Notes under the pieces: generated by a model
Told to the model about the DNA's origin: nothing
What the model saw: only the letters and a program-made list of their open reading frames with translations
Database searches by the model: none
Translations under genes and position numbers: made by a program
Assembly (NCBI RefSeq): GCF_900143085.1
Contig: NZ_FRCZ01000001.1
Coordinates: 124,001 to 188,000 of the forward strand
DNA: 64,000 nt
Source of the DNA: Gracilibacillus kekensis
GTDB taxonomy: Bacteria > Bacillota > Bacilli > Bacillales > Amphibacillaceae
Direction of reading: 5' to 3'
In this document: piece after piece, positions 35,529 through 42,756 of the stretch
Layout of the letters: each line of letters begins with the position of its first letter
Position numbering within the stretch: position 1 is the stretch's first letter

Positions 35529-36137
35529 TTATAAATCGTCTGGTAAGTTATTCTTATACATGTCCAGTGTATTACTATGGGCTTTTAAGACTGAGATTGT
35601 TTGCGGATGTGGTTTTGAATAAATCGTGGGGTAATCTTTCTCACCTAGTGCTTCATTAATCGAAAAAGCCAGTTTTTCTTGATTTAACGAAAATTGAGCA
35701 TCTACGCCTTCTTTATTTCCTCTTGTATCTAGCCGAATCCATTTATCGAGTGTAGACAAATATACCGCATTCAATGCGTGAATACTGTATCCGTCTTCTG
35801 GTTTATCAAATAACACTAATCGTTGATAACTAAAACCTGTTGGAATACCCTGAGAACGCAGGAGAGCTGCCAGAAGATTTGATTTTGCATAACAGATACC
35901 TTCTTTTTTTTCTAATACCTCTGATGCATTGCAAGTAACGCGTTCACTCTGGATATCCCATGAATGATCAATCTCATCACGTACAAATTCAAATGCTACT
36001 TTCGCTTTTTCTAGCTCTGTTTGTTGAGAGTCAAATAGCTCTGTTGCTTTCTGTTGAATAAGTGGATCAGAATAATTTACTTCTTCTAACTCATTTAAAT
36101 AATCTTTAAGCTGCTCTGTTTCACAAACTAATTTCAA
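35529..36137 (-). CDS. Transglutaminase-like domain protein
   Basis: 202 residues with a papain-like transglutaminase fold: catalytic Cys in EGICYAKSNLLAALLRSQGIP, His in YSIHALNAVY and Asp in WIRLDTRGNK. TTG start after GGGAGCTGGAG. Such bacterial proteins are presumed cysteine proteases or peptidases acting in the cytoplasm (no signal peptide). It is 26 bases after the GNAT gene at 36164, same strand, so probably co-transcribed. Confidence 0.82.
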   Translation of the reverse strand: MKLVCETEQLKDYLNELEEVNYSDPLIQQKATELFDSQQTELEKAKVAFEFVRDEIDHSWDIQSERVTCNASEVLEKKEGICYAKSNLLAALLRSQGIPTGFSYQRLVLFDKPEDGYSIHALNAVYLSTLDKWIRLDTRGNKEGVDAQFSLNQEKLAFSINEALGEKDYPTIYSKPHPQTISVLKAHSNTLDMYKNNLPDDL

Positions 36138-36163
36138 TTTCTCCAGCTCCCTTTAACTTGATT

Positions 36164-36706
36164 TTATTCCTTCCATTCATCGGCTAACATTCCGTAAAAG
36201 ATATGATCTACATAATGATCATGGATCCATTCCGCTTGCCTTATACATCCTTCCTCAGTGAATCCGAGTCGTTCAGGGATCGATCTGCTTTTTTTATTTT
36301 CTGTTGCTGCTTCAATGACGACTTTATTAAATTGCATTTCAGTAAAGGCGTACTCTGTTAATCCTCTTGCAACTCTCGTCATGATTCCTTTTCCCTGATA
36401 ATCTTTACCAAGCCAATATCCAATGTAGACAATTTTATTTTGCCAGTCGATTTTGTTATAACTCGCTGCGCCTGCTAGCTTTCCTTGATACAGAATAAAA
36501 GTGGTGAGGCTCTTACCCTCTACATAGTCTTTTAAGGATTCGCGGATAAATTCTTCGGTATTCTCTACTTTGATTGTCTTGTCTACCCATGGCAGCCATT
36601 CTCGCAAATATTCTCTTGATTGATCTGTTAACTTAAATACTGCCTCAGCGTCTTTTAAGTCGATTAGTTTCAAAGCTACCTCTTCATCGATTTTATGTTG
36701 GAACAT
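36164..36706 (-). CDS. GNAT family N-acetyltransferase, RimJ/RimL-like
   Basis: 180 residues. Typical of the RimL/YdaF group: LKLIDLKDAEAVFKL start, LREWLPWVD, IGYWLGKDYQGKGIMTRV (acetyl-CoA-binding loop) and IPERLGFTEEGCIRQAEWI. Likely acetylates the N-terminus of a ribosomal protein or another amine. ATG after AAGGGGTG. First gene of a two-gene unit with the transglutaminase-like gene. Confidence 0.87.
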   Translation of the reverse strand: MFQHKIDEEVALKLIDLKDAEAVFKLTDQSREYLREWLPWVDKTIKVENTEEFIRESLKDYVEGKSLTTFILYQGKLAGAASYNKIDWQNKIVYIGYWLGKDYQGKGIMTRVARGLTEYAFTEMQFNKVVIEAATENKKSRSIPERLGFTEEGCIRQAEWIHDHYVDHIFYGMLADEWKE

Positions 36707-36758
36707 ATGAACACCCCTTAAACCTTAGTTAGATATTAGTGGAATTTCCTTTCATTCA

Positions 36759-36767
36759 TGGTATACT
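36759..36767 (+). promoter_or_regulatory. Extended -10 promoter for the antisense RNA
   Basis: TGGTATACT (TGN plus TATACT, one mismatch to TATAAT) on the plus strand. Transcription from about 36774 would run into the 3' half of the toxin transcript and stop at the T-run ending 36912. Confidence 0.5.
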
Positions 36768-36790
36768 ATTAATAAGAAAAGCATATTATA

Positions 36791-36823
36791 TTAAAAACCG
36801 TAGATGTTTTACCATCTACGGTT
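36791..36823 (-). terminator. Minus-strand terminator distal to the toxin
   Basis: 11-bp perfect stem (AACCGTAGATG / CATCTACGGTT, 6-base loop), followed on the minus strand by five Ts. It would end the toxin mRNA and lies near the 5' end of the antisense RNA, so it can provide a loop for RNA-RNA contact. Confidence 0.75.
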
Positions 36824-36870
36824 ACAACAAACCGAACCCCAATAAGAGGGGTGGCGCGTTAAGGAAAAAG

Positions 36871-36912
36871 TAACCCCCACGGCCGGTCAAGCACATGAGG
36901 GGTTATTTTTTT
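36871..36912. terminator. Bidirectional hairpin terminator between toxin and antitoxin
   Basis: TAACCCC (36871-36877) pairs with GGGGTTA (36899-36905); plus-strand T-run 36906-36912, minus-strand T-run from 36870 downward (ACTTTTTCC). The toxin stop codon lies in the right arm. Confidence 0.75.
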
Positions 36913-36989
36913 CGGTTTTTATCGGACATAATAAACGCAACCAACATGCCAAAAGCAATCATTAGTGTTAATACGTTTTCTATATCCAT
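36903..36989 (-). CDS. Type I toxin, small holin-like membrane peptide (BsrG/TxpA class)
   Basis: 28-residue peptide, MDIENVLTLMIAFGMLVAFI then MSDKNRKK: short polar N-terminus, one membrane helix with the LMIAFG motif of the holin-like toxin family, and a lysine-rich cytoplasmic tail. ATG follows a near-perfect ribosome binding site (GGGAGGTGACGCCT). Members such as BsrG, TxpA and YonT of B. subtilis disturb the membrane or cell wall and are silenced by an antisense RNA. The convergent RNA, hairpin terminators and long-distance inverted repeat seen here complete the picture. It lies between housekeeping genes, with no sign of prophage. Confidence 0.8.
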   Translation of the reverse strand: MDIENVLTLMIAFGMLVAFIMSDKNRKK

Positions 36990-37074
36990 AGGCGTCACCT
37001 CCCTTCTTGGAGAAATCCAAAGAAGGTTCGTCGGTACGCCACCCCTCATATGAAGTCGATCTATTGTAAAGTTT

Positions 37075-37083
37075 ATTATATCA
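37075..37083 (-). promoter_or_regulatory. Extended -10 promoter of the toxin mRNA
   Basis: TGATATAAT on the minus strand (perfect TATAAT with TG extension), about 90 bases before the toxin ATG; a -35 box is not obvious. The 5' arm of the long inverted repeat comes about 20 bases after the expected start. Confidence 0.55.
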
Positions 37084-37264
37084 ATTATTCCTGCTTATCT
37101 GAGTTTTTCGACAAGCTTTTTAGTACAGCTAGTGGATTTAGTAATATATATCCAGAAATTCGCTTATTTCCTTATCTTTCGTCATTAGATATTCGTATCA
37201 CATTTGAATACTTTACTCTATTATAGAATAGCACAAATCCCTTCCAAAAATAACTGTTTTTCCC
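37084..37264. other. Intergenic stretch without recognised gene
   Basis: AT-rich DNA between the toxin locus and signal peptidase I. No gene seen. Confidence 0.4.
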
Positions 37265-37315
37265 AAATTAAAAAACCATCCACAAATCTATTGATAAGAT
37301 CTACAGATGATTTTT
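37265..37315 (-). terminator. Probable terminator of the signal peptidase gene
   Basis: Imperfect stem CATCTGTAGATCT / AGATTTGTGGATG followed on the minus strand by six Ts. Confidence 0.5.
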
Positions 37316-37331
37316 AAGCGCTTTCCTTATT

Positions 37332-37877
37332 TTAGTTTATAAATTGAAAATTAATCTCGGACATTGGCCAGTAACGAATATCTACTTTTCCAACTACGGT
37401 CTCTTGATCTACAAATCCAATTTCTCTGCTATCATAACTTTTTGTTCGATTATCGCCAAGAACAAATAATTTTCCTTCAGGTACTGTCTTCTCACCTGTT
37501 ATTTCTTCCAAAGTAAAGTCTTCTGTTAATATTTCTCCTGGAATACGATACTGTTCTAAGTAAGATTCTTCAACAGCTTCTCCATTGATATATAACACAT
37601 CATCTTTATAGGCTATATGGTCGCCTGGCTGACCAATTACTCTTTTTACATAATCCTCTTTTTGATTGGCATGAAAAACGATTACATCAAAACGATCGAT
37701 TGCTTTTAAGTCATATACCATTTTATTAACCATTAATAAATTTCCATCATGCAGTGTTGGTTCCATCGATTTGCCATTTACCACATAACTTGCAAATAAA
37801 TAAGAACGAAAAAACACGGCAAGTAACAAAGCAAAGACAACAATTCTTACAATCGACCAGATTCTTTTTTTCTGCAT
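37332..37877 (-). CDS. lepB: Signal peptidase I
   Basis: 181-residue type I signal peptidase. One N-terminal TM (about 9-27), catalytic Ser in NGKSMEPTL, catalytic Lys in DYVKRVIG(Q)PGD, then LYINGE and the C-terminal box LGDNRTKSYDSREIG. Cleaves signal peptides of secreted proteins on the outer face of the membrane. The frame opens at TTG 37892, but that codon begins the ribosome binding site (GGAGGG), so ATG 37877 is the start. B. subtilis sipV lies next to the TVP38 gene yhjE, as here. Confidence 0.93.
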   Translation of the reverse strand: MQKKRIWSIVRIVVFALLLAVFFRSYLFASYVVNGKSMEPTLHDGNLLMVNKMVYDLKAIDRFDVIVFHANQKEDYVKRVIGQPGDHIAYKDDVLYINGEAVEESYLEQYRIPGEILTEDFTLEEITGEKTVPEGKLFVLGDNRTKSYDSREIGFVDQETVVGKVDIRYWPMSEINFQFIN

Positions 37878-37934
37878 AGTCATTCCCTCCAAAGGGACTC
37901 TCTTTATTACTAATTTACCCCATTTTGGAAAGAT

Positions 37935-38603
37935 TTAACCCTTTTTACTCTCACCTTTTTCTTCCGCTCTTTTTTGCAGGTATTTTTCTATATATTTACC
38001 TACGATCCATAGAATCGTGATCGCTACTGCTAATATAATCGTTTTAACTGGATTTTGTGCAAAGGAGACAATACTATCTCCAATCGAGGCAAGGGTTAAG
38101 ATCATCACACCTTTTCCTAATAAAACCGCTAAAACAAATTGATAAAAGCCCACTCCGGAAATTGCGGCTACTAAATTAATTACAGCGGAAGGCGAAAATG
38201 GAAAACACAGTAGTAAAAACAATGGGCCAAAGCCATGACGTTCTAACCAGTTCGTTACTCTGGTAACTTGTTTGTTTCTGCTAATCCAGCGCAATAAACG
38301 AATATGCCTAAACCGGCGTACCAACATAAACACGGCGATAGAACCCGTACTTGCCCCCGCCCATGATAGAAGAAATCCCTCCCACAAACCATATGCTGCT
38401 GCATTTGTCATTACAAATACGATAATCGGTAAAAATGGCAGAAATGCTTCAATAAAAGGCAGCAAAAAACCAGGTATGGGCCCTAAGCTTTCATAGCTTT
38501 GCAATAAGAAATTCATCAACTGTCCATATTCATCTGCTTCGATTAGTTCTTTGATTTCATTTACATCGATTTTGTCAAGATTACTAATATTATATGTGAT
38601 CAT
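37935..38603 (-). CDS. TVP38/TMEM64 family (VTT domain) membrane protein
   Basis: 222 residues with about six membrane segments and the VTT/SNARE-associated core: PFIEAFLPFLPIIVFV, GFLLSWAGASTGSIAVF, RHGFGPLFLLLCFPFSPSAV and INLVAAISGVGFYQF. The family is linked to lipid scrambling or membrane trafficking; bacterial members are mostly uncharacterised. Start ATG at 38603 after GAAGGAGATAAATTC. B. subtilis YhjE is the likely counterpart by position beside signal peptidase and yhjD. Confidence 0.86.
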   Translation of the reverse strand: MITYNISNLDKIDVNEIKELIEADEYGQLMNFLLQSYESLGPIPGFLLPFIEAFLPFLPIIVFVMTNAAAYGLWEGFLLSWAGASTGSIAVFMLVRRFRHIRLLRWISRNKQVTRVTNWLERHGFGPLFLLLCFPFSPSAVINLVAAISGVGFYQFVLAVLLGKGVMILTLASIGDSIVSFAQNPVKTIILAVAITILWIVGKYIEKYLQKRAEEKGESKKG

Positions 38604-38727
38604 ACAGAATTTATCTCCTTCAGTTGGCTCAAAAGTATGATATATATTTATTTTAATATGTTTTCCCTCATTTTCCTATTCTTTCACATAAATCCTCGAT
38701 TTTCTACTAAATTTTTTTACGATTTTG

Positions 38728-38756
38728 TTGCATTTTTTAAAATTTACGCATACAAT
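38728..38756 (+). promoter_or_regulatory. Sigma-A-like promoter of yhjD
   Basis: TTGCAT (38728-38733), 17 bases, TACAAT (38751-38756), 37 bases before the yhjD start. Confidence 0.6.
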
Positions 38757-38792
38757 AAGAACAAACGTTCCCTTCAGAGGAGGAAATGGAAA

Positions 38793-39188
38793 ATGAGATA
38801 TTTAAACGAGCAAGAATGGAAATTAGCATCACGTTTTCTATTTTTATCAATGGCTCTCACGGTTATTAAACATGATTTAGAAAAAATGAACCAATTAGCA
38901 CCCTTTAAAATTAATGAACCATATATTGCATTATTAGAAAAAATGGAAAAAAATGCAACCGAAGAACGACGTCACTTAAGAAAAAAGATGTACCAGGAAA
39001 AGATAAAAGTCGTCGCCTTAGAAAAAAATGATTCCTTTACCTCTTATTTATTTATGTGCAAAGGAAAAGAGGAAAAACGAAACTACTTTAACCCGGCTAT
39101 TCGTAAAAAAGTAGAAATCATTTTTGAAGAATTACTTGCACATGCTTTTGAAACAACATCTTCTTCTCAAGAAGAAGTAAAATTATAA
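38793..39188 (+). CDS. yhjD: YhjD family protein
   Basis: 131 residues, soluble and helical: MRYLNEQEWKLASRFLFLSM, then LEKMEKNATEERRHLRKKMYQ and a C-terminal AIRKKVEIIFEELL. It matches what I recall of the uncharacterised B. subtilis YhjD (about 120 residues), and the neighbour order with the TVP38 and signal peptidase genes agrees. An upstream in-frame Met at 38637 exists, but AGAGGAGGAAATGG directly precedes ATG 38793 and a sigma-A promoter lies between. Function unknown. Confidence 0.75.
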   Translation: MRYLNEQEWKLASRFLFLSMALTVIKHDLEKMNQLAPFKINEPYIALLEKMEKNATEERRHLRKKMYQEKIKVVALEKNDSFTSYLFMCKGKEEKRNYFNPAIRKKVEIIFEELLAHAFETTSSSQEEVKL

Positions 39189-39265
39189 CATCGCTACTTT
39201 TTATTCAAATAAATCGAACCTTTCATCTCCATTAATGGTATAAGTAAATAAAGGAGATGATAAAC

Positions 39266-39637
39266 ATGCAATTAGGTTGGTTAATTAGTACAATTACAGC
39301 AATATCATTAGGAACTGGATTTGCGATAATTATTGCTACACTGCATAAGAAAGTGGTAAAGGATCGACTAGGGAAAGTCGACTTTAAAAAAACAGATATT
39401 TATTTTTATTGGACGAGATGGGATTACATCACCATTATATGTGCCGCCTATGCATTTATCTGTATTGTGGGATTAGCTGTCTGTTTACTAAACGGGAAAA
39501 CAATAGATAATAATTGGGTGCAATTTTTCCTTCATCAAGCCTTTATGTTCTCTATGCTCTCTTCCATTTGGTTTATTTCACGTCTAGCTTATGTATTTAA
39601 AGGCATTAAAGAGCGGTGGTCCGATGAATTCGAATGA
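39266..39637 (+). CDS. Small membrane protein upstream of ECF sigma gene
   Basis: 123 residues with three probable TM segments (about 3-25, 50-73, 85-107) and a charged tail (LAYVFKGIKERWSDEFE). ATG 39257 overlaps the ribosome binding site AAAGGAG; ATG 39266 has ideal spacing. Not recognised as a named family. Its stop overlaps the sigma-factor start by 14 bases, so it is translated from the same message and may be part of that regulatory unit, for example as a sensor or target. Confidence 0.65.
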   Translation: MQLGWLISTITAISLGTGFAIIIATLHKKVVKDRLGKVDFKKTDIYFYWTRWDYITIICAAYAFICIVGLAVCLLNGKTIDNNWVQFFLHQAFMFSMLSSIWFISRLAYVFKGIKERWSDEFE

Positions 39638-40121
39638 AGATACTAACCTGGAAGACCTATTTACTACTTATCATCAGCAGATCTATCACTTCATTTTTCG
39701 TTATACACAAGATGAAAACATGAGCTATGATATTGTGCAGGATACGTTTATCAAGTATCAGAAGTATCAGGCGGAATTTGATTCAACCAAATCACATATA
39801 CGCACTTTTTTATTTCGAATCGCTTATCAACTAACAATGAATAAGCTGAAGAGACAAAACAAGTTACAAAAATTATTACCTTTTTTATACGAAAATAAAC
39901 AAGAATCCTCCATTCCGCTAGAAGACAAAATTACTATACGAGCAGCGTTACTAAAGCTGCCTTTGGAGCAACGATCTGTTATCATCTTTTATTATTATCA
40001 TGATTTTAGCCAAAAGGATATCGCGGAGATTTTACAGATACCACTCGGTACCGTTAAGTCAAGGCTACACACGGCACTCGATAAACTTAAGAAGATATTG
40101 GAGGTGGGGGATGATGAATAG
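39624..40121 (+). CDS. ECF-type RNA polymerase sigma factor
   Basis: 165 residues with sigma region 2 (LFTTYHQQIYHFIFRYTQDE, YDIVQDTFIKYQKY, TFLFRIAYQLTMNKL) and region 4 (LPLEQRSVIIFYYYHDFSQK, IAEILQIPLGTVKSRLHTAL). ATG 39624 follows GAGCGGTGG and overlaps the upstream membrane gene by 14 bases. It resembles SigM/SigY-type factors but no specific orthologue is claimed. The next gene overlaps its stop and encodes a small membrane protein likely to be its anti-sigma factor. Confidence 0.87.
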   Translation: MNSNEDTNLEDLFTTYHQQIYHFIFRYTQDENMSYDIVQDTFIKYQKYQAEFDSTKSHIRTFLFRIAYQLTMNKLKRQNKLQKLLPFLYENKQESSIPLEDKITIRAALLKLPLEQRSVIIFYYYHDFSQKDIAEILQIPLGTVKSRLHTALDKLKKILEVGDDE

Positions 40122-40347
40122 AAAGGACATTCCAGAAGAATTAAAACAGCAGTTGAATCAATTTGAAGTAGAAGTACCTGAGATACCGCAAAAAAAATCA
40201 TTCTTACAAAGAATCGCAAACTGGGTGCATACACCAGCAAAAAATCCGGCAGATATGTTTCCAAAAACGGCAACACCTTTGGCCATAGCATGTGTTCCAG
40301 TGGTGAGCCTTCTGATTCTTTCTCTGCCGGTATATTTTATCCAGTAG
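40114..40347 (+). CDS. Short single-TM protein, putative anti-sigma factor
   Basis: 77 residues (from ATG 40114; ATG 40111 is equally possible): about 45 cytoplasmic residues (NRKDIPEELKQQLNQFEVEV) followed by one TM helix (about 55-76) and almost no outer part. It overlaps the sigma gene by 8 bases with GGAGGTGGGGG as ribosome binding site. Position and topology are those of a minimal anti-sigma factor; no zinc-binding anti-sigma motif (HxxxCxxC) is present, so the role is inferred from context. Confidence 0.6.
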   Translation: MNRKDIPEELKQQLNQFEVEVPEIPQKKSFLQRIANWVHTPAKNPADMFPKTATPLAIACVPVVSLLILSLPVYFIQ

Positions 40348-40497
40348 GTGGGATAAATGGATGCTAACTTCCTGAAAATTTTCATTAACAATCAGCGGGA
40401 GTATAAAACTCTCGCTAACTTACTTTATACATTCAATTTTAGAGCAGTGGCTTTCATTCTTCTCCACTGAAGTACACCCGCTCATATTTTTAACTGT

Positions 40498-40692
40498 TTA
40501 ATAAAAGAAAACATAATAAACAATCACAGCTAAAACGATGATAAGAAGCAGTATGCCAGTTCCCTTCCATCCCAAACTCCCCACTAAATCAGGTAATCCA
40601 CTACCATGAATACTGCCTGATGGATTCCTTTTCAATTCTTCTTGTCGCATTTTCTCTCTTCTATATTCAGGGGATTCTTTTTCCTTTGTCAT
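40498..40692 (-). CDS. Small TM protein, DUF6366-like
   Basis: 64 residues: charged N-terminus with ESPEYRREKMRQEELKRNPS, then DLVGSLGWKGTGILLLII running into one TM helix. I associate this pattern with the DUF6366 family of Bacillaceae, function unknown. ATG follows GGGAGGGATAGC. It is a single gene between an ECF operon and the pentapeptide gene. Confidence 0.68.
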   Translation of the reverse strand: MTKEKESPEYRREKMRQEELKRNPSGSIHGSGLPDLVGSLGWKGTGILLLIIVLAVIVYYVFFY

Positions 40693-40739
40693 GCTATCCC
40701 TCCCATTTATAATTTCAGACTACTTCACGCAAGTTACTA

Positions 40740-41552
40740 CTATTTTAACCAATGGCTTGGCTTTTCTAAATAACTGGGAATTTGTGTATGAATGTCTCCA
40801 ATAGCAGAATTAATTTGAGATTGAGTTAGAAAAAGTGCTTCAGTTAGATTCGAACCGCTTATATCAGCATCTCTAAGGTCCGCACCAATGAAATCTGCTC
40901 TTCTCATATCACTTTGGCTTAAATCTGACCCTATCATTAGTTTTCCGCGAAAATTTTCGCCTTGTAAATTTAAACCACTCAAGTTTGCTCCTAAATAGTG
41001 CGATTCTTTTTTTATATTATTGCTTTTACCCCTTTTATTGATCTCGCCTCTATACACTTCACTTGTTTTGATTAATAGCTCGTTAACGTCTTTTCGATGT
41101 GCTACAACATCAACTTTTAAAATCTCTTCAGGCTTTTTTGAAGTTAAATTAAGAGTCTTTTCATAGATTGTAAGAAGACTAGCTTGAAACGCCTCAGTTT
41201 CCTTTAAAGCAAGTGCCTGATGAAGGTACCATAGCATTTCATGTAATTGTTGTACAATAGGAAAAACAGCGAACATTTCCTCGGCATGATCTGGATCAAC
41301 TCGCCAATCTTTACCATTATAGATAGACTGGGAAACGTGCTGACCTGCTCCAAAACACTCATAAGATACACAGCCGCGAAACCCATGTTCTCTCAATGTA
41401 TCATGGATAGAACACAAGTTATTTGAACATAAATTTCGGCATGGTTCTCCACCGGCCTTGTTGAAAGGAAAATCTGAGGATTCTCCATAGGGCAAGGCTA
41501 CACAGCACAATCCAAAGCAATTTTTACAATCTGATTTTAGATCTTCAATCAT
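40740..41552 (-). CDS. Cys-rich N-terminal domain fused to pentapeptide repeats
   Basis: 270 residues. Residues 9-65 carry a cysteine cluster (CKNCFGLCC, PCRNLCSNNLC, RGCVSYECFG) like YkgJ-type zinc/iron-cluster modules. A helical middle leads to a pentapeptide-repeat tail (ANLSGLNLQGENFRG, SDLSQSDMRRADFIG, ADLRDADISGSNL), about 12 units forming a right-handed beta helix. Such tails can mimic DNA and bind gyrase or mediate protein contacts. The combination is known in Bacillaceae but uncharacterised. ATG after GGAAGTG. Confidence 0.8.
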   Translation of the reverse strand: MIEDLKSDCKNCFGLCCVALPYGESSDFPFNKAGGEPCRNLCSNNLCSIHDTLREHGFRGCVSYECFGAGQHVSQSIYNGKDWRVDPDHAEEMFAVFPIVQQLHEMLWYLHQALALKETEAFQASLLTIYEKTLNLTSKKPEEILKVDVVAHRKDVNELLIKTSEVYRGEINKRGKSNNIKKESHYLGANLSGLNLQGENFRGKLMIGSDLSQSDMRRADFIGADLRDADISGSNLTEALFLTQSQINSAIGDIHTQIPSYLEKPSHWLK

Positions 41553-41566
41553 TTAAAACACTTCCT

Positions 41567-41725
41567 TTAACTTGGAGTATTCTCGGTGTGCTGATGACAT
41601 TTAGCCTTCCATTCATCTTTTAAAATGTATTTCATAACCTTTCTATCTGATGTATATTCATATACAAAGTTTCAATCTTTGATTTCGAATTTTCTTATTA
41701 GTAATCTGTTTGTTTCAATAATCAC
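41567..41725 (-). pseudogene. Remnant of a RimJ/RimL-type GNAT gene with in-frame TGA
   Basis: From GTG 41725 (after GAGGAGATC) the frame reads VIIETNRLLIRKFEIKD, a TGA at 41672-41674, then NFVYEYTSDRKVMKYI, the standard start of a GNAT acetyltransferase, where Trp is expected at the TGA position. After about residue 35 similarity ends and the frame closes at 41567, so the rest of the gene is lost. Confidence 0.65.
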
Positions 41726-41739
41726 ACGATCTCCTCAAA

Positions 41740-42062
41740 TCATTTTATCTCTTCTACCTCTTTCGCTTTGGCTTGACCAGGGTAAGATGTGTTGATACCA
41801 CCTTCAATCCAAACCTGCACACGGTTACCTTTGTTAAATTTATTACCGTTAACACCACTTAAATATATCAGTTCGATTCGTTCTTCATCTAATTCTTGTA
41901 TAGTATTATTTCATCAAATTTTTCAGAAGTAATGTCTTCCGCAACTAATATTTTGTCTTCTTCCACTTCTGGATTAGAATCTGAAGAGGATCCTTCATTT
42001 GAGCAACCTATGAGTATAATTATTATAATGATAATAGCACAACAGTAAAATAAGAATCTCAT
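41740..42062 (-). pseudogene. DUF3221-like lipoprotein with a frameshift
   Basis: ATG 42062 encodes a lipoprotein signal (IIILIGCSNEGSSSD, Cys20) and an acidic linker with DKILVAEDITSEKFDE, then the frame closes. The shifted frame continues TIQELDEERIELIYLSGVNG, FNKGNRVQVWIEGG and INTSYPGQAKAKEVEEIK, typical of the DUF3221 lipoprotein family. One indel near 41895-41910 separates the halves. Together they give a normal length of about 107 residues. Confidence 0.7.
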
Positions 42063-42080
42063 TCAACACCGCCTCCAAGA

Positions 42081-42272
42081 TTACTGAAAATAACTCAAAC
42101 TTAACCCAAAATAAATTAAGCCAGTAGCAAAAATGAAGCCAATAAATAATAAACCTTTATTACGTTTTGACCACTTTTTCATCCAACCCCATCTTTTTTT
42201 ATCATAATCCAACCAAAAATAATCAACTAAGACAGCTAATACAATAATAATGATGGCTGCAAAAGTACTCAC
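42081..42272 (-). CDS. Small two-TM membrane protein
   Basis: 63 residues with TM helices at about 3-22 and 41-60 and a basic loop (KKRWGWMKKWSKRNKG) between. GTG start after an excellent ribosome binding site (AAAGGAGGAGTTTCA). No family recognised. It lies 18 bases upstream of the broken DUF3221 lipoprotein gene on the same strand. Confidence 0.6.
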   Translation of the reverse strand: MSTFAAIIIIVLAVLVDYFWLDYDKKRWGWMKKWSKRNKGLLFIGFIFATGLIYFGLSLSYFQ

Positions 42273-42470
42273 TGAAACTCCTCCTTTAGATATAGTTCAA
42301 TATTTAAATGAAGTTTCCTTAGGGTTATTTTAACATAAAATCCCATTAATCATATTTTAAGAGAAAGATTTCCATTTAAAATAAAGGTTATTATTGTTTT
42401 TGAAAAAAGAAAAACTCCTAGAACACGCAAATAATTTCCGTGTTTCCAAGGAGCCACTGGGTATATATTG

Positions 42471-42629
42471 TTATCTAGTAAACCACCAAATAAAAAATAA
42501 TATTACTGCTACAATAAACCAAATAAGTGCGACAACATATTTTCTTTCAGTCTTTTTCTTTCCACTATTAGCAGCTACTACACCACCTATCAATGCAATA
42601 GCTATTGCTATCCAAGTCCAAAAAGTCAT
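42471..42629 (-). CDS. Short two-TM protein (52 residues)
   Basis: ATG 42629 after GAAAGTGGTGA. Sequence MTFWTWIAIAIALIGGVVAA, a basic linker (SGKKKTERK) and a second helix VALIWFIVAVILFFIWWF. Two clean hydrophobic helices joined by a positive turn support a real small membrane protein. Function unknown. The opposite-strand frame here is a shadow. Confidence 0.55.
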   Translation of the reverse strand: MTFWTWIAIAIALIGGVVAANSGKKKTERKYVVALIWFIVAVILFFIWWFTR

Positions 42630-42756
42630 AGATTCACCACTTTCATAAATTATAATTCAACCATATTTATTGAATATTTTTTTAAATTGTTTCAATAAAA
42701 TAGTTATTTCGTAAACTTAGACATTCTAAGCTTATCATATGTTTCCATAATTAGAA

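Larger units (their letters stand above)
36774..36912 (+). ncRNA. Candidate antisense RNA antitoxin (SR4-like)
   Basis: A transcript of about 139 bases between a TGGTATACT promoter and a TAACCCC/GGGGTTA hairpin followed by seven Ts. It is complementary to the 3' untranslated part of the toxin mRNA and reaches the toxin stop codon. In B. subtilis bsrG/SR4, bsrE/SR5 and txpA/RatA the antitoxin RNA is placed in the same convergent way and triggers toxin mRNA decay. No expression evidence available. Confidence 0.5.
36846..37047. repeat. Long-distance inverted repeat bracketing the toxin gene
   Basis: GAGGGGTGGCG (36846-36856) and CGCCACCCCTC (37037-37047), 11 bp perfect, surround the toxin frame and its ribosome binding site. 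In the toxin mRNA these would pair the 5' and 3' ends, a feature known from type I toxin mRNAs that keeps them inert and stable. Confidence 0.75.
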
